Part shown: one piece after another, positions 20,976-33,195 of the stretch
How the letters are laid out: the number at the start of each line of letters is the position of its first letter
Position numbering within the stretch: the stretch's first letter is position 1
Source of the DNA: Scilla litardierei
Taxonomy: Eukaryota; Streptophyta; Magnoliopsida; Asparagales; Asparagaceae
Direction of reading: 5' to 3'
Assembly (NCBI GenBank): GCA_030789695.1
Contig: CM061132.1
Span: 163,209,442-163,273,441 of the forward strand
DNA: 64,000 bases
Program-made: the position numbers and the translations under genes
The notes under the pieces: model-generated
Seen by the model: the letters and a program-made list of their open reading frames with translations, nothing else
Told to the model about the DNA's origin: nothing
The model's database searches: none

Positions 20976-21927
20976 TGTTAGGCGTTATTCATGATTGCAT
21001 TCATGATTGCATTGTCATAAGTGGCACTCTGATAATTTTCGGTTGCTCTTTACTATCTTGAAGTTGTAAGACGGTTTATCTGGATGATGTTGGGTCATTT
21101 GTTGAATGTTATGTTGCACCCGAGCTACAGTAATCTGAATGAGAGAAACGGCTCAGCCTACTATGTTAGAAGAATTGTTGAACATTATGTTGCTCCATAA
21201 TGTTCAACACACTGTATCTATATACGTCATTGATTGATTGCGATATTCTTGGATCCGAGTTTGGAGATCTCGCGATCTTAAGTTTCTATCTTTAACAGTT
21301 CAGGTATTTATGTTGGTTACATATTGTTAAAGATTTGATTGGCTATTTATATCTCTCGGTTTGTTTGTTGAAAGACGGTTGGAGAGATTTTAGCCAACAA
21401 TATCTCTGCAACAGACTCCTGTGGATTTTGGGGGATCTCATACTTGTTGAGAGTTGCAGATATTGTGGTTGCCTAGTCGAAACAGATTTGATTGGATTCT
21501 TGCTGATTGAACCGTGGATTGCAGGGAGCGCATGCTATTAGGGTTCGGCAGTGGTGACGGCTGGGGTACGTACTTTTAGATTAAAGTTCTGTGAAAAACT
21601 CTGGGGTACGTAGGATCAAGGGAGTTGATCTAGTCGGTGGTGCAAGGGGAGCTTGCCAAGAATACTTCACGGGTTTGATTACGATCACCCCTCACGGTTT
21701 GTATTAAGGTGGAGTGTGTTCCTCCTAGTAGAAGCGTGATTATTAGAGTTTGTACTCTCTGATTATTATAGTGAAGTATTCTATTTTTCTGGGCGTGGCC
21801 CCGCAGATGTAGGTGTGCGCACCGAACTGTGTTACCAAGTCTTGTGTGTCTTTGATTGATGTGTGTTGTTTCGCTGATTTAAGATTCATTACTGCGTACT
21901 GAATTTCATGAAGTAAGAGAAATAACA
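20976..21927 (+). repeat. 3' LTR of the left copia element
   Basis: It begins TGTTAGGCG after the purine tract and ends AATAACA, so the ends form the inverted repeat TGTTA/TAACA. Length is 952 bp. A TATATACG box occurs near 21220. The 5' LTR is outside the window, so the flanking duplication cannot be checked. No clear palindrome array is visible in this LTR. Confidence 0.8.
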
Positions 21928-22744
21928 TGTTATAAATGTTAAAGGTTTAGATCATTTTAAATATTTCAGCTAACCACCTTTAAGTCGTGACTCGTGTCCG
22001 AGGGTATGATAGGCAACTCCGGCAGGCTTATAATCCCGACATATAACCTTGCTATCGGAGTGAATAGCATAAAATGGATAGGATAATACAACCCCTCATT
22101 TTATAAAGGAAGATGAAAATAGATATCATAATATAACCCCCCATTCTGTAAAGGAAGAGGAAAATGGAAGTAATGACAACCCCTCATTCCATGTAGATCG
22201 TTGCCCATGTACCCTCTGGACAATGAATTACCTCGAAACCCAGTCTGAAGTGTATCGTTGTTGTGCAGGTTCTTTGTCAAGTATCACGCCATGGTATTGT
22301 AACTTTTCTAGTTGTCTAGTTGTTCTGGGTGTCCGTATTTCATGGTGTCTTAAATTACATGATTAGGACTCTATGCATCAAATTTGTGTTTTAATTCATA
22401 TTCTCACAATTTCACCTCCTGCGATCGAGTGTTGTAATCAAGCCATAATTCACTGGATTCCAATATTATAGGTGCACAGCCCCCCCTAATTACGTGATTT
22501 ATCAATGTATTGCAATGGTTACAATTTGGGTAGTGTACGTGTCGAGTAATTCCACAATATTCCAAGTAACAACATCGTACTATTGTTATGACTCAATGGA
22601 ACTGCCCAAAAATAGCCCTATCATAAATCCTCATGCAAGTGTACATTTAGTTGATTTGAAGGTTACCTAACACTTAATTTTAAATCTGAAAATCTATCTC
22701 AGAACAAAAAATAAAAGTAATCTGAACTTGTTAAAAGAAAAGGA
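21928..22744. other. no gene; unclassified AT-rich DNA with a small tandem repeat
   Basis: I see no gene or recognisable element. Three imperfect copies of a unit of about 50 bp containing ACAACCCCTCATT and TAAAGGAAGA lie at about 22087-22195. The rest is AT-rich sequence of unknown origin. Confidence 0.6.
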
Positions 22745-23422
22745 AAGTAAATATGATCATATGGGATCAGTTTGGGAGTTTCTTCATGTCGGGGGACGAA
22801 CCCGAGCCCACTGAAGGGTCAACAAGGAGAAATCGTAAGCCCACAGCAAGGAACAGAAAGAGCCGTAAACACTCAAACACTGAACCGACCTGCCCCTCAG
22901 TAGTACACCGAAAACTGAACACAGAGCAAGAAACGAGGAGCCGAACCCATAAGGAGTAAGGTAACAGGAAACCTGACAGCCCCCAACAAGCCAAACAGAG
23001 AACCGGACCCCAATTAAATCCAAGTGGCCTTCCCGGCAAATTTGACGCGCGCATCTCCCATGCGTCGAACATCGAGCATTAAACGAGTATCTTAAGGGGT
23101 CGAGCTCAAGACCTTAAACGAGCGCTTGTCGGGAGGCAACTCGACGGTTTAATCTTATTTTTAGTTGAATTTTTCATTTTTACTTTTGTTTTAGATCTTT
23201 CATAGTGTTTAGAGTCAAGAGTCGATAAAAATCCTGACAACGGGCTCTATTTTTCATAACAGGAGATGGAGAACGAGTAACCATTTGAATGGAGAATGAC
23301 TATGCCAAAGGAGAGCACTCCAGGAACGCGCTCAGGCCTCAGGAGAAGGAAGGAACTGACGGGGAGACGAAAAACAGAAAAGTGGAGCAAAAACAAAGAG
23401 TTGGAGCTGAAAACAGCAAGCC

Positions 23423-23755
23423 ACTCGGCCGAGTGCAATTTTCACTCGACCGAGTGAAGACCCTACTCAGCCGAGTAGGGTACTAATCAGGGAAGATCCT
23501 AAAAACTACTCTCTGTAATTTATATTCCACTCGGCCGAGTGACTATGTCACTCGACTGAGTGAATCTGACACTTTCAACACTTGAAAAACACTGAGTGGC
23601 GATGTCACTCGGCCGAGTAGCCATTGCCCACTCGATCGAAGTATGATGGCTGCTCGGTCGAGTCACGACTTCTGCTTCGAAAAATTTTTATTGTGCCACT
23701 CGGCCGAGTGAACGCGTCACTCGGCCGAGTGAACGCGTCACTCGCCCGAGTGACC
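23423..23755. repeat. cluster of ACTCGGCCGAGT palindromes, internal
   Basis: About nine copies or close variants of ACTCGGCCGAGT (some with GACC, ATCG or GCCC cores) are spaced 10-50 bp apart between the pol remnant and the post-pol ORF. The same motif recurs in this element's LTR at 29808-30170. This cluster is outside any LTR I can define. Confidence 0.85.
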
Positions 23756-26127
23756 CATCCTTTATAACCCAGCGGCCGCATGCTCGAATCCCCAAACTCG
23801 AAAATTTCCCAAATTTGCCCGAAGCTCTTCGTCTTCCCCCTCTCCTCGCCCGAATCGCACTCGACCTCGGCTGAGCCACACTGACCCGTCGGCCTAGTCG
23901 CCACCCCCCATCACCGACCCACGCCTACCGCCGCCGCCTGCGCTGCATTCCCCGCCGTCGTTCCTCCTCCATTGAATCCTATTTAGCTTATTTTTCTCCC
24001 AATCTCCGATCCGTTGGCCCATTAAGCCCCGAATCAAAATTAATATATATATATATCTATTATCTCCAATCTTCTCCCATATATATTGATATTCATTGCT
24101 GATTTGTTTATTTGTGTTTCAGGCTAACTTGAGGGAGATTCAGGACGAATTTGGAGCTTCACGGAAGAGGCGATTATTCGCACGCATCTACTTCTTGCTC
24201 TCGCGTCGTGTTCGGGTACACTCGTTCCTCATTTTCATCACTTCGCATTATTTTTGGGTAGGCACTTCCCGCGGCTCACATGCCGCCCCGCACTAGGTCG
24301 TGCACGCGGGCGCCCACTTCCAAGCAGAAGAGGTCCAGCGAGCCTGGCTCCTCTTCTGCTAGGACGGACTCCCCTCCACCATCCACACATCCGCCTCTTA
24401 CCGCACCTATTCTACCATAGGCACAGCCCGCCCCCGCTATCGATGCGATCTGGATCACGTTCAGAGATGACGCACACCGTGCCAGATTTGAGCGTATCCC
24501 CCATCGCTCGATCGTGCCCTCTAGGTTCGCGCACCTTGCTGATTTCGAGTGCTTAGGGGTACTTGAGGGGCTACTCCAATTGTATGACAACGTGGGGTGA
24601 CGTAACTTTTTGTCGGTGTCGGTGGACACTTACATCCGTCCGACACTAGAGGTCCTTAGTTCTATTAGCAGGACCCCTGGGGGATGCTCCTTTCGCTTGA
24701 TGGATCGTGAGTGCCAGATCACTCTCGATATGCTCCGAGCTTTCTTCCAGTGGCCCCCTGTCCCGGACCCAGAACGAGCTTATAGTCCCACGCACATCCC
24801 ACCGTTGTCATTCGACACACACGCCTTCGGGACACGTATCACGGGATCACCTCTCGCCTTTGACCCTAGCTGGGCCAAGGCCTCCGCTATCCTCCAGCCA
24901 TGCCTCCGCATTGCACAGCGCCTTATGGCGACCACTTTCTTAGCGAGGTATGAGGCGGGGACCATGTCGACGCCAGAGCTCTACATGCTCTATGCGATGA
25001 CTCGATCGAGGGCCTTTGAGAGGGGTGGAGACATTTTACTCCCTGTCATTGAGATTGATATAGCTAGTTGGTATTTAGACCGCATCATTATCTCTGTCGG
25101 CGCTAGGACGCCTATCTGTTGCATCGGTCTGATTACCCTTCTGGCTCCCTTGTGCGGAGTAGACCTTCCAGCTGGCTTGCTTCGACCTCCGGGCCCCACT
25201 TCCCTTTCCATTGACGTTTTGGCCCGGATGAGGATGTTGTGTCCTCATGGTGAAAACCACTGGGTGTGGCTGCACGGTCCTTTTGGCGCTGATTACATGG
25301 CTCTTCCGAGCCCTGCTTGGACCCATATTGGACCCGCATGTGGGGAGTGGATTCCAGCGATGGATCTTCTCATCCCAGATGCGTACGTGCTTGAGCCTGA
25401 AGGTGCTCAGCAGGATCCACTCCTTCCACCTCTGGACCCGTGATACCTCAGCCTGCACCAGATCTTTCTGCACCTCCCGACACCTCTGTCCACACTACTG
25501 TCAGTGTCGGGAGTACACTAGCTGAGTCCACCACCACCACCACCACCGTGCCGATGACCATACACCTCATTTCTGCTGTGAGCCCTGAGCGTCCCACCAC
25601 CATTATTGAGAGCGGCGAGCCCTCTTTTGCCTCCGCAGGGGAGACCCTTTCCACTTTCTTATTCTCGACCCCTGGGGAGTCATTTTCTGTACACTTCACG
25701 GCCTCCCCAGCTGTCGACACTTCTGTCTCCACCGCAGCCGTCTTCACCGAGAGTGTCGTGACGTCTGTCCCCATTTCTATGTCAGCGACCACTCTACCCT
25801 CCTCGCCCTCTGTCACCACTTCAGCTTCTGCTGCTGCTCCTTTCTCTTCGACCATTCCTGCGTCTCAGCCTCCCACAGAGGCTGAGCGTCTTTCTGTGAG
25901 CACAGCACCACAGCCCAACCCCGTAGCTACACCCATCGTTTACGGTAGCCATGTGAGGCAGCCTCGTTCCTCACCTATTCGACCCTCTGTCCCACCTCCC
26001 CCCGATACCCTAGTTCAGCACCTCCGTGCTCTAGAGGGGGCAGTTAGTGGGCTCAGAGGAGACTTCCGGGCTCTCTCCGCTACCGTCAGTGCTGTACAGT
26101 CTCGCGTCGCTTTACTTCATGGTATTC

Positions 26128-26216
26128 AGGCTTGCCTGAACCAGATTCTTGCGCGACTGCCACAGCCGCCACCTACCCCTACCCAGCAGCCTCCACGACC
26201 ACCACCTCCACCACAG
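26128..26216. repeat. first copy of ~89-bp duplication flanking an LTR fragment
   Basis: The block starting GGCTTGCCTGAACCAG and ending CCTCCACCACAG is repeated almost exactly at 27538-27626, on the other side of the inserted LTR fragment. The two copies differ at one visible base (CCTCC versus CATCC). Confidence 0.92.
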
Positions 26217-27538
26217 TGTAATGCCCTACCAGCTACTGCACAAGTACTAGAGGGGGGGTGAATAGTACTTTAAAATAATAAGGCGTATAATTCCAAATTA
26301 AATTGCACACAACTACCAAATCAATTTGCGGAAGCTTAAATTGAATGACAACAAAGAAATTAACAATGCTAACAAACGATGTTAATGGGTTCGGATCCAC
26401 CCAAGTCTCCCCGACTTGTTCCCGGTGATCCTACGTCCCAACCACCCGGATCCCTTCCGGATACTTGAGTTAGAAACCCTAACTCAAGATTTCCACTATG
26501 AATATCTTGTGAAAAACCTTCACAAGATCAAATCATACATGCAATAGCAAACGTGAATCCCACAACCCGGGATCACAACCTTCTCTCACAACCGAGAGAA
26601 TCACAAAGCAGTATTAAAGAGTTTAATATGAAATAAATACTCTTACCACAAAATCATATACCTTGAGTTTTTCTTACCCAATAGGTGGAATGAAGGATTT
26701 GAGGAAGATGAAGTTACCAAACCCTAGCACCAAGGAAATGAGCAGCAATGGGTGCCTAGGGAAGATTTGGAAACTTGAATCAAGCAATAGCTTGAAGAGC
26801 TCACCAAGAACAAGCTTCTCTCTAGATCTAGAAATGAGAGAGAATGGGTTTCTTGTGAGGAAGAGAGCTTTAGATTTGAGGGAGAATAGCTATCTCTTTT
26901 GAACTCAATGAATCTCTTAATGACAGCTCTATTGAAGATAGAAATGACCTAGGTTCGTATTTATAGGGTCCCATAAAAACAAGTTAGGTCAATCTCCAAC
27001 GGAAAGAAATCTGTGAGAATTAGTCGGTCAAAGAACACTCACTGACCGACTAGTTCATCAACTAGTCGGTCAGTCACAAAGCATGGACCGACTAAGAGCA
27101 GATCTGAGAAGAGATAGAATTTCAGACCTAGAAATCTAGTCGGTACAAGAACACTGTCTGACCGACTAGTTTCACAACTAGTCGGTCATCCAATGAACGT
27201 AGACCGACTAAGAGGCAAAACAACATAGTCTGAAGGCAAGTTGACTTAGTCGGTCCAAGAACAAAAGTTGACCGACTAGATTGTCAACTAGTCGGTCATC
27301 AAACGTTCTTAGACCGACTAACGGTAAACAGTAGCTTAGGAGAATTTTAGAGTGAACAGTAAGTCTCAACTAGTCGGTCAAAGAAGCATCACTGACCGAC
27401 TAGTTCACAAACTAGTCGGTCGGTGAGTCAACGTAGACCGACTAACTGTAAACAGTAAAGTCCAAGAATTTAAGGAATCAAACTAGTCGGTCCAAGAACA
27501 GTTGCTGACCGACTAGATCATCATCTAGTCGGTCAGTA
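26217..27538 (-). mobile_element. copia LTR fragment, reverse oriented
   Basis: Read on the minus strand it ends with AGTACTATTCACCC, CTCTAGTACTTGTGCAGTAGC and TTACA, closely matching the end of the LTR at 33905-35416. The mid part shares the GGGGAGACTTGGGTGGATCC segment with that LTR. The palindrome cluster (CTAGTCGGTC/GACCGACTAG) lies at about 27019-27538 and the fragment stops within it, so the first several hundred bases of the LTR are missing. It belongs to a subfamily related to, but diverged from, the 33905 element. The flanks are an ~89-bp duplication instead of a 5-bp one. Confidence 0.85.
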
Positions 27539-27626
27539 GGCTTGCCTGAACCAGATTCTTGCGCGACTGCCACAGCCGCCACCTACCCCTACCCAGCAGC
27601 ATCCACGACCACCACCTCCACCACAG
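27538..27626. repeat. second copy of the ~89-bp duplication
   Basis: It matches 26128-26216 and restores the post-pol ORF, which continues for about nine codons to a stop at about 27653. Confidence 0.9.
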
Positions 27627-27653
27627 GACGGTGCAGGTGCTCCTCCACCCACC

Positions 27654-29501
27654 TAGGCACACATTGGATGCCTCTCACACTTTTGCTGCTGCTATACTGG
27701 ATATCTTCCGTCTGCTGATTTTGCACCCCTCCTCCACACACGTTTTGGTCACTTTTTGCTCATATCTATCTATATCATTTTGGGAGAGAGGAGGTATTTT
27801 TGGGGACACCTATATTGCACCATTTTGATCTCTGCATGCATCACTTGCATACCCATCTCATTGTCTTTTATTTTCGTCATGCATGCATCCTTACCCACCC
27901 CACCCATATCGTATCTCTCCGTGTGCCACACTTTGCACATTGAGGACACTGTGCAGTTTAGCTTGGGGGAGTGAGTTTCTCACGCACTTTTCATTTTCTT
28001 CGCCTTTTATTTTTGTTATTTCATCACCTTTCTTAGTTTCTACACTTATTTTCACCCACCTTTTTTCATTTTTCTTTCATGCATCACGTTTTCTTACTTT
28101 CTGTGTGTACTGCATATGTACAGTAGTTTTTATTTTTCTTTTATACTTATTTCTTTTATCCTTTCTGCTAGAGATGAATTTCTTGTGACGACGACGACGT
28201 GGTATTAGCTTATCTCTTTATGCATATTATCTTGTCATGTCATCGTTTTTATTTCAGATATCATATGACATGCTTGTTATGCATTCGAGATAGTAACCCA
28301 CACTTTCATGTATGAATGTGGATGAAATTCTTCTATTAGCCGAGTCTGATGATTTATATTGTATACTCTTCATAGAAAACAGACCAAGCTTCACGCATTG
28401 ATTGCTTAAATTTGGAGTACTGCTTTGTTGTCTGATATCACTTCTTATTGCATGAAAATGGTACGCTTCACTTTCAGGTTGATTGAATGTATGCTATGTT
28501 GATATAACTGGATTAGTTTACTTTCTGAGATCAAACCGAGTAGATTACATTACTCTGCTGAAAGTTGTCGTGTACATTTTATAGAGTGAACCGAGTGTTA
28601 CATATTTTTCTTTCTCCACATATCTTGAGTATCATTTCTATAATTAGAATCATTTGTGAATCTCCCTTAGGCGAATCCTATATTGGCATATTCCCCCGCT
28701 ACAAAAAGTCCATGCTCCAACGCCCCAAAATCAAAAAGAAAAAAAATATTCATGTATATCTCTCTATCTTTTGATTTGGGATCACAGTTGTATATAAAAA
28801 AAGAAAAGTGAAAAGAAAAGAAGTACATAAAAGATCTCACTTCATCTTCTTTCTCTCTTTCTTCCCTCTTTTATTTTTATTTCTTGGAGCTTCAAAAATG
28901 GTGAAAGTTTTATTGTTTAATTTGATGCCACCACGCTTATGGATAAGCTTGGGGGAGAGGATCCAATGATGTGTGAGAGAGCGACTACTTTTCTGTGCAT
29001 GACAACCTAGGCTAGGTAATTTTCTTTACTCGGTGAGATTACTAAAAGCTTTACGAAGTCCAGGAATTGAAACTTAGCATGCATTTCATGAAAACCACTC
29101 ATTTCTATTCTTATTGCTTCATATTGTGTGATACCACTTATACTCCAAATAGAAGGCGATCAATTGAAAAGTGTGTGGTCTATGATTATGTATATTGCTT
29201 TAAATGCTTCAGACGATGCTAATTGTAGAATGATTCCATATTTCATATTATTTTGATATTCTTGGGTCTCTATATTGAATGCATCCTTATATGATCATGA
29301 TATCGAGATAAAAATCTTTGGCATATTTTTATTCGTCGTATGCTATTTGAGTAAGCGAATCCACGTCCTGAGGAAATGATCTAGCACCACCCTCTTTGTT
29401 TTCTTTTCTACCTTCTTTTTCCTTTTCCTTATTTGTATCCGCCGGGTTTGCCTTTTACTCATCTTCCTCGAGGACGGGTAAGAGGTAAGCTTGGGGAATT
29501 T
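27654..29501 (+). other. 3' noncoding region of the Athila-like element
   Basis: The Athila box (ACATTGAGGACACTGT followed by AGCTTGGGGGAGTG) is at about 27938-27973. The rest is T-rich and holds no gene, though AAGCTTGGGGGAGAGG at about 28947 and TAAGCTTGGGGAATT at 29486 repeat the purine tract. The last of these directly precedes the 3' LTR and is the likely polypurine tract. Confidence 0.65.
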
Positions 29502-31242
29502 TGATCGCTCCTTATTTTACACCTTTTTTCTGCATGTTTTCATGTCATTTCGATCTCCCATATTGTGTTTTCCACGATTATTCGATGATATCGCGATGCT
29601 TTTCACTATTTCTTGTTTTTGTCGTATTTCAGGAGATATGGAGCGATTTGGAATGAAAATGAGATCAAAGGATTTTCACGCACATTGGAGTGTCGCCCAT
29701 AACTTATTTGAGGAGTTATCAACGCTAGAGGATGAGCGAAGGGGAAGGAATTCGATAGAATTGGCGAGGAGGAGATGAGGAGAAGAAAAGACCCCAGATA
29801 CAACTCACTCGGGCGAGTAGATGTTTCATTTGGCCGAGTGAAAATTTGTACTCGGCCGAGTGAAACGGATACGCACTGCCGAATTTTAGATGTTCACTTG
29901 GTCGAGCAAGGAAGTTCACACGGCCGAGTGAGAAAGCTCACTCGCCCGAGTACTACAGGGATTTTCTCCCGAGAAGCGGCCAAGTTACTGGAAATTCTGA
30001 GAAGACCCACTCGGCCGAGCAAGATTGCTCACTCGGCCGAGTGAAGAAGCCCACTTGGCCGAGTCAGCCAGAGCGACAGACCCATTAAGCTCTCAAACTC
30101 TCTGTCTTTTATTGGGTCTGTCACTCGGCCGAGTGACATGTGTCACTCGGCCGAGTGACGCATTCCGACTGCTACGCAGATTGCGTTTTCTGGGCTGCGC
30201 AGGGGCAAATCTGTCTGGATTTTTTAGAAGAATTTGGCTTGTATTTAAACCCAGTTTTATCCCTAGTTTTAGGAGAGACTTCTATTATTTTTTGACGGCT
30301 ATTCCTTTTGTAAATCTCAACTGGAGATCATAGGCAACAATTTTGGTTTGTTCTTTCTTGCTAAAACTCTTATTTTTATGAATTGTCACTTCTCTACAAT
30401 GAATTGTGCTATGATCCTATTATTTATTTCTGAGATTTCCATGATGATTTGTGAGTATTTTCGTCGTTCTAGGGCATGTGGATGAACCCTATTGACCCGA
30501 CCTTTTGAATTGTGATGAATGAATATAATTTTGCTAGGATTGAAGAAAGGTTAGGCTTTGATTGATTTATTGCGAGTAGCTAAAAATTTCCATCGATTGG
30601 GATTTGCAAGAGATTGGATCCCAATTGATGGGAAGGCCTATACATTCGACTTAGGTTTATAATTGAAATTCTCTAGATTTGGTTTGCAAGAGATTGGACC
30701 AAAGCTAGGGTTTTTATTATAAATCTATACTAATATTCGTTTGCAAGAGATTGGATGAATACGAGCTATCATAACCTAGATCGTAGCTCGAGTTTGCACG
30801 AGAGTGGGCTCGAGTTGCGATTGGACGATGATGTCGATCTTCACGCTAGTGGCTTAGGTTAGGGTTTGCACGAGAGTGGGCCCTAATCTAGGTTGCTATA
30901 GACCTGCAATAGCACGAGAGCGTGAGCTTGGTTCTACATTAAGTTGCGACTAGTTCACCTACATTCAAGCCTTGCAACATTGAAATTCATGATTCACAAG
31001 GATAAGAGACGGTCCGTAGTGGGGATTTCCTATCCCTAGACGCTTTATTATATTGATATCTATTTGTTATTTGAACGATTGTGACATTACCATCAAAAAC
31101 TATTCTTATTCCATCAATAGCTAGGTGATCAAAGTAGGATACAGTCAATTTTCCTCCCTGTGTTCGATACCCGCTCGCCACTACGCCGTGCGCTTGCGGT
31201 AAAACTACAGTCGTTTTCCGAGTGTATATCCGGGCACGATCA
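29502..31242 (+). repeat. 3' LTR of the Athila-like element
   Basis: The LTR begins TGATCGCTCC and ends GGCACGATCA, giving the inverted termini TGATCG/CGATCA. Length is 1741 bp. A cluster of ACTCGGCCGAGT palindromes lies at 29808-30170. The 30540-30920 part contains repeated GTTTGCAAGAGATTGG and GCACGAGAG phrases. The partner LTR is not in the window. Confidence 0.75.
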
Positions 31243-33195
31243 TCGCCCTCTTGGCGTCTCTGCTGAGGCAGAGGACCCACCGTCTCTGGACCTGTACATG
31301 TGGAGTAAGGGGGCACGTCACAACATGCCCAGTAGGAAACTCAACCACACCAAGGCTCTATCTAAGGGTTTATAGTGTCAACACTACAGTCAGTAAACAC
31401 GGCAAGGAAACAAACACAGAGAGGGACAGTTATTTAAATTTATTTATTTAAGTATTTATTTTTGGAAACCTAGGGACTGAGTACGACATAAGGGACTGGG
31501 ACCTCACCCAGTAAGTCGGGTGGTAAGAACTAGACTCCCCGCCGTGCTAGCCCGTCAGTAGCCTACGATACACCTCCGCCCACTCCCCGCCCCGGTAGCC
31601 CGACAGGAGTGCGAGTGTACCCAACACAAACCAACACAGACCAACACAAATCAACACAGACCAACATAACCAGTCCCGTCCTTTATGCCAACCCGATGCT
31701 TTGGTTTCCCCCCCACCCCTCCCTAGAGTACCCACCCACCTTGAAGTGGAAAGAGACATCCCCAGGTCCAAGTTAAAGTGATTCATTGTTTTATTTCAAT
31801 CTAGACAAGTGCAGAAAAGTAAAGAATGTCATCAAATAGTGTTATTTTCTGTGAATTCTAGTTGTCGTATGAGAAAATTTCCAACTGCAAAGTTGTAGAT
31901 ATGGCAGTTTTACACATACCCATTAAATTTCAGAAAATAATCATGCGTATGTGATTTATGATGCCCAATTTTGCAACAGATAGCAAATCTGCAGAAAAAC
32001 AGAACATCTGGCTCAACTAAATCAATGCATTACGCGTATCTACAGTCAAATCTGGGTAAAATGCATAAAATGAGAGTTGTAGATCAGGACTTCATGATTT
32101 TCGTAGTATCCATAATCATCTAATTTCATTAAGTATCGAGGTTGATATCACCATTTTAATCTGGGTATCAAAACAGACCGAAATCTGCTATGTTGCAAAC
32201 AAAACCATTTTTCTCCAAAACCTTGAACTGAACACATATCAAATTATATATGAATCTGGAGTAGAATTCCATGAACTACATGAATAAAATTTTTCCAGAT
32301 TTTTATTGATCTAAAAATAATGGATATCATCAGTAAACAGATGACAGTGTGTGCTGAAATTTTAACAGACTTGCTTCAACACCATTAGCCATGCACGAAC
32401 CCTATGATTTTATACAAAGTCATATAATTGTTAAGAATCCTACAGGTTAAAACAAAATTGGGCATAACCTCCTCTTAATAATCGATAATCTAAAGTTTAC
32501 ATCATTCAAAGAACAAGGAGTAAATACTACACAATAAGTTTTAAAGAGCATCTTCAAATCTATGGAAATTTCTTAAAGGCAACATTCAATTTCCATGTGA
32601 AAGCATCTCAATTAGAACCAAGATGAGTTGAAATTCCTACCTCGAATCTTAAGGATGGTGATTAGCGCTTCCCTCCTTAATATTGAGCTTGATCCTCTTC
32701 TCCTTCTTCCTCCCTTTTCTTCCCTTTTCTCTCTTTTTTTTCGCTCCCTTTTTTCCTTCGCCTTTTATTTCCTTTCCCCCTCCCTATTTTCTTTCTTCTG
32801 TTTTTTTGTTTTCCTCCCGGTTTCGGCCAAGTGAGGGGAAAACGAGAGTGGTTTTTTTGTATTTCGGGAATTGAAAAAATTAAAGAACGATGTGGGATAA
32901 TGGGGTATGGTGTTGAAGCTTCATGATTTACCCGCCATTTACAAAAAAGTCCTCTCACTTTCCCTCTTTACAAAAAAAAATTCACATTGAGTTGTTATTA
33001 AAATTATTACTTATACATTTAGAAAACAATTGCCCCAAAACCATCTTTAAGGCAAAATTTGCAAATATGCCCTCTTTTGAGTAGAATGCAAAACTTGTTG
33101 GACATGAATGCAAATATTGCCAAAACTTGTGGCTACTGCATGAATTGCCACTAAATAGAAAGAGAAAAATTTGTATTGGCACTTATGGGTGTTAC
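31243..33195 (-). repeat. probable truncated gypsy LTR, reverse oriented
   Basis: On the minus strand the sequence starts TGTAACACCC (at 33195), a common start of Del/Tekay LTRs. It has a purine-rich leader (complement of the pyrimidine tract at 32690-32820). Toward 31320 it carries GGGCATGTTGTGACGTGCCC, similar in layout to the GACATGTGCCCCTTTACTC part of the Tekay LTR near 10625. A 10-bp tandem repeat with core CCAACACA lies at about 31620-31672. There is no gene. The left end meets the Athila LTR, which may have inserted into it. No target duplication was found, so the limits are uncertain. Confidence 0.45.

Larger units (their letters stand above)
1..21927 (+). mobile_element. Sirevirus-like Ty1/copia retrotransposon, 3' part, with nested insertions
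   Basis: This is the outermost element of the left-hand stack. It enters the window already inside pol, just upstream of reverse transcriptase, and runs through RT/RNase H (to 1638), a third ORF after pol (1885-3293 and 19662-20620), a purine-rich region and a 3' LTR (20976-21927). Its own sequence is only 1-3293 plus 19662-21927; everything between belongs to an inserted hAT element and its passengers. The extra ORF after pol and the repeated GGGGGAG tracts before the 3' LTR are known marks of Sireviruses, so that assignment is an inference from architecture. Frameshifts and stops throughout show it is an old, inactive copy. The 5' LTR, gag and integrase lie outside the window. Confidence 0.85.
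24280..27653 (+). pseudogene. Athila-type post-pol ORF (ORF-1/env-like), interrupted
   Basis: The ORF starts MPPRTRSCTRAPTSKQKRSS at 24280, a basic N-terminus, and meets stops at about 24418 (TAG) and 24598 (TGA). It is then open to 25443, where a frameshift moves it to the frame ending in the inserted LTR. The middle has TYIRPTLEVLSS, FRLMDRECQITLDML and WYLDRIIIS, resembling the ATHILA ORF-1 family pattern (beta-strand with FRL, then TLxEL). The second half is Ser/Thr/Pro-rich and ends with a helical stretch (LRALEGAVSGLRGDFRALSA) and a Pro/Gln tail. The copia LTR fragment at 26217-27538 splits it; the original end is the TAG at about 27651. Function is unknown, and I see no convincing membrane span. 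Confidence 0.7.
22745..31242 (+). mobile_element. 3' half of an Athila-like Ty3/gypsy element
   Basis: The fragment includes the box that normally follows pol in Athila-like elements (CGCTTGTCGGGAGGCAAC at about 23125). It continues through a long leader, a post-pol ORF (24280-27653), the ATTGAGGACACTGT/AGCTTGGGGG box near 27940, a long 3' noncoding region, a polypurine tract near 29490 and a 3' LTR (29502-31242). The 5' LTR, gag and pol are absent, so the left end is truncated; the exact break is uncertain and 22745 is an estimate. An unrelated copia LTR fragment interrupts the post-pol ORF at 26217-27538. Confidence 0.75.

Noticed and set aside
22767..23072. Minus-strand ORFs of about 80-100 codons near the Athila pol remnant
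   Set aside because: They oppose the decayed 3' part of an Athila element and show no domain.
25448..25855. Minus-strand open frame rich in Val/Glu/Ala
   Set aside because: It is the complement of the Ser/Thr/Pro-rich part of the Athila post-pol ORF.
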